Part shown: positions 6,484 through 7,543 of the stretch, piece after piece
Layout of the letters: each line of letters opens with the position of its first letter
Position numbering within the stretch: the first letter of the stretch is position 1
Assembly: GCA_903840235.1 (NCBI GenBank)
Contig: CAIMFE010000125.1
Location: forward strand, 1-7,543
Source: an uncultured Opitutia bacterium
Lineage (GTDB): Bacteria > Verrucomicrobiota > Verrucomicrobiia > Opitutales > UBA953
DNA length: 7,543 bases
Direction: 5' to 3'
Made by a program: the position numbers and the translations under genes
The notes under the pieces: generated by a model
Told to the model about the DNA's origin: nothing
Databases searched by the model: none
What the model saw: only the letters and a program-made list of their open reading frames with translations

Positions 6484-7503
6484 TTATCGGGGTCTCTCAA
6501 CAAAACCCACTTTGCGGTTAACCTTTGAGAGAACTTTAAAAGCACGACTTTGGGCCTGTTCAGCGCCTGTTTTAAAGATTTTGTCTAACTCCGCGCGGTC
6601 TTTAATCAGTGTTTCGTAACGTGTCCGCACTGGATTTAAAGTAGCGACCACGGCGTCCGCGACAGCCTTCTTGAAATCACCATAACCTTTGCCAGTAAAT
6701 TTATTTTCTAACGCGGAAATGGATTCACCCGTACAAGCGGAGAGGATGGTTAAGAGATTAGATACTCCTGGTTTATCTTCGGCAAATTTTACCTCACTGC
6801 CCGAATCAGTGACCGATGACATAATCTTTTTTCTAATCTCGGCTTCGGAGTCTGTGATATAAACAGTCGACGATTGATTAGGATCTGACTTCGACATCTT
6901 CGCCGAGGGATCTTGGAGCGACATGATGCGTGAACCCACTTTTGAAATAAAGGGTTCAGGAATTTTGAAGGTATCCGAATAACGATGATTAAATTTTTCT
7001 GCCAAATCTCGGGCTAATTCTAAATGTTGCTTCTGGTCATCACCCACGGGAACTAATTCGGCGTTATAAAGTAAAATATCCGCCGCCATAAGAACGGGAT
7101 AAAAAAGCAACCCTGCATCAACTGACTCATGCTTGCGGGCCTTGTCTTTAAATTGGGTCATGCGTTCTAATTGACCTAACGGACAGAGGCATCCTAAAAT
7201 CCAGGCGAGTTCAGTATGCCCGATAACATGAGACTGAGCGAACAAATGACTTTTAGCAGGATCGAGCCCGCACGCGATGTACTGAGCCAAACAAGAATAA
7301 GTATTATCTCTTAACTCAGCTGGAACCTGGCGTACGGTGATGGCATGCTGATCCACGATTCCAAAGAAGCATTCGTAGTCATCCTGCATGCGGCCCCAGT
7401 TGAGCACGGCGCCTAAATAATTACCCAGATGAAGCCTCCCAGTGGGCTGGGCACAGGTTAGAACCACGGGCTTGGCGGGCTTTTTATCAGCTGAATCAGT
7501 CAT
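6484..7503 (-). CDS. trpS: Tryptophan--tRNA ligase (TrpRS)
   Basis: This cytoplasmic class I synthetase activates tryptophan with ATP and charges tRNA-Trp. At 339 residues from the ATG at 7503 it has the normal bacterial length (about 330-350). Seen in order: CAQPTGRLHLGNYLG at 17-31 containing the HIGH-type motif HLGN (25-28); GIVDQHAIT at 48-56; ADILLYNAELVPVGDDQ at 141-157, the Trp/ATP pocket region; and KMSKS at 202-206 preceded by DPSA. The C-terminal helical anticodon-binding part ends near RKVGFVERPR. An in-frame TTG at 7524 could add seven residues (MPLFGQG), but the ATG leaves the usual short lead before the CAQPTG motif and is preferred. AAGGA abuts the ATG directly, too close for a standard ribosome-binding site. 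It heads, or is an early gene of, a minus-strand cluster with the coiled-coil and pseudo-peptidase-like genes. Its promoter is outside the window or in the last 40 bp. Confidence 0.97.
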   Translation of the reverse strand: MTDSADKKPAKPVVLTCAQPTGRLHLGNYLGAVLNWGRMQDDYECFFGIVDQHAITVRQVPAELRDNTYSCLAQYIACGLDPAKSHLFAQSHVIGHTELAWILGCLCPLGQLERMTQFKDKARKHESVDAGLLFYPVLMAADILLYNAELVPVGDDQKQHLELARDLAEKFNHRYSDTFKIPEPFISKVGSRIMSLQDPSAKMSKSDPNQSSTVYITDSEAEIRKKIMSSVTDSGSEVKFAEDKPGVSNLLTILSACTGESISALENKFTGKGYGDFKKAVADAVVATLNPVRTRYETLIKDRAELDKIFKTGAEQAQSRAFKVLSKVNRKVGFVERPR

Positions 7504-7543
7504 TCCTTGCCCGAAGAGTGGCAAGAGGTGGGCAAATCTTCAA

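Overview
The window looks like chromosomal DNA from a member of the Verrucomicrobiota, probably an Opitutae-like lineage. That placement is inference. It rests on an ileS gene followed immediately by a TraR/DksA-type regulator with a long Lys/Ala/Pro-rich tail, on starts without convincing Shine-Dalgarno motifs, and on a two-TM coiled-coil protein whose C-terminal domain resembles ones I associate with that phylum. Base composition is balanced. I see no mobile element, CRISPR array, tRNA or rRNA.

Layout, left to right. Positions 1-927 (-) hold a TraR/DksA-family regulator cut by the window edge. Positions 933-3758 (-) hold complete ileS, only 5 bp upstream of the regulator, so the two almost certainly share a transcript. 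Positions 3759-3942 are a divergent intergenic region that must carry the ileS promoter and the promoter of a small two-TM membrane protein at 3943-4203 (+). A strong hairpin terminator (4222-4255) separates that gene from a converging three-gene (-) cluster, which reads trpS (6484-7503), a membrane-anchored coiled-coil protein (5333-6463) and an exported or membrane-tethered protein resembling a degenerate metallopeptidase (4235-5329). These genes lie 20 bp and 3 bp apart.

The two aminoacyl-tRNA synthetases are ordinary housekeeping enzymes for Ile and Trp charging. A DksA-type RNA polymerase effector co-transcribed with ileS would link a translation gene to transcriptional control. The trpS-linked pair of envelope proteins is the least understood part. 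Nothing in them points to tryptophan metabolism, and their shared transcript is the main hint that they work together.

The points most worth a second look are the two zinc-site degenerations (IleRS C-terminal CxxS...SxxC and regulator CxxT), the histone-H1-like tail on the regulator, the acidic coiled-coil membrane protein, the apparent pseudo-gluzincin beside it, and a terminator arm that doubles as the 3' coding end of the converging gene. I found no clear new defence or mobile system.
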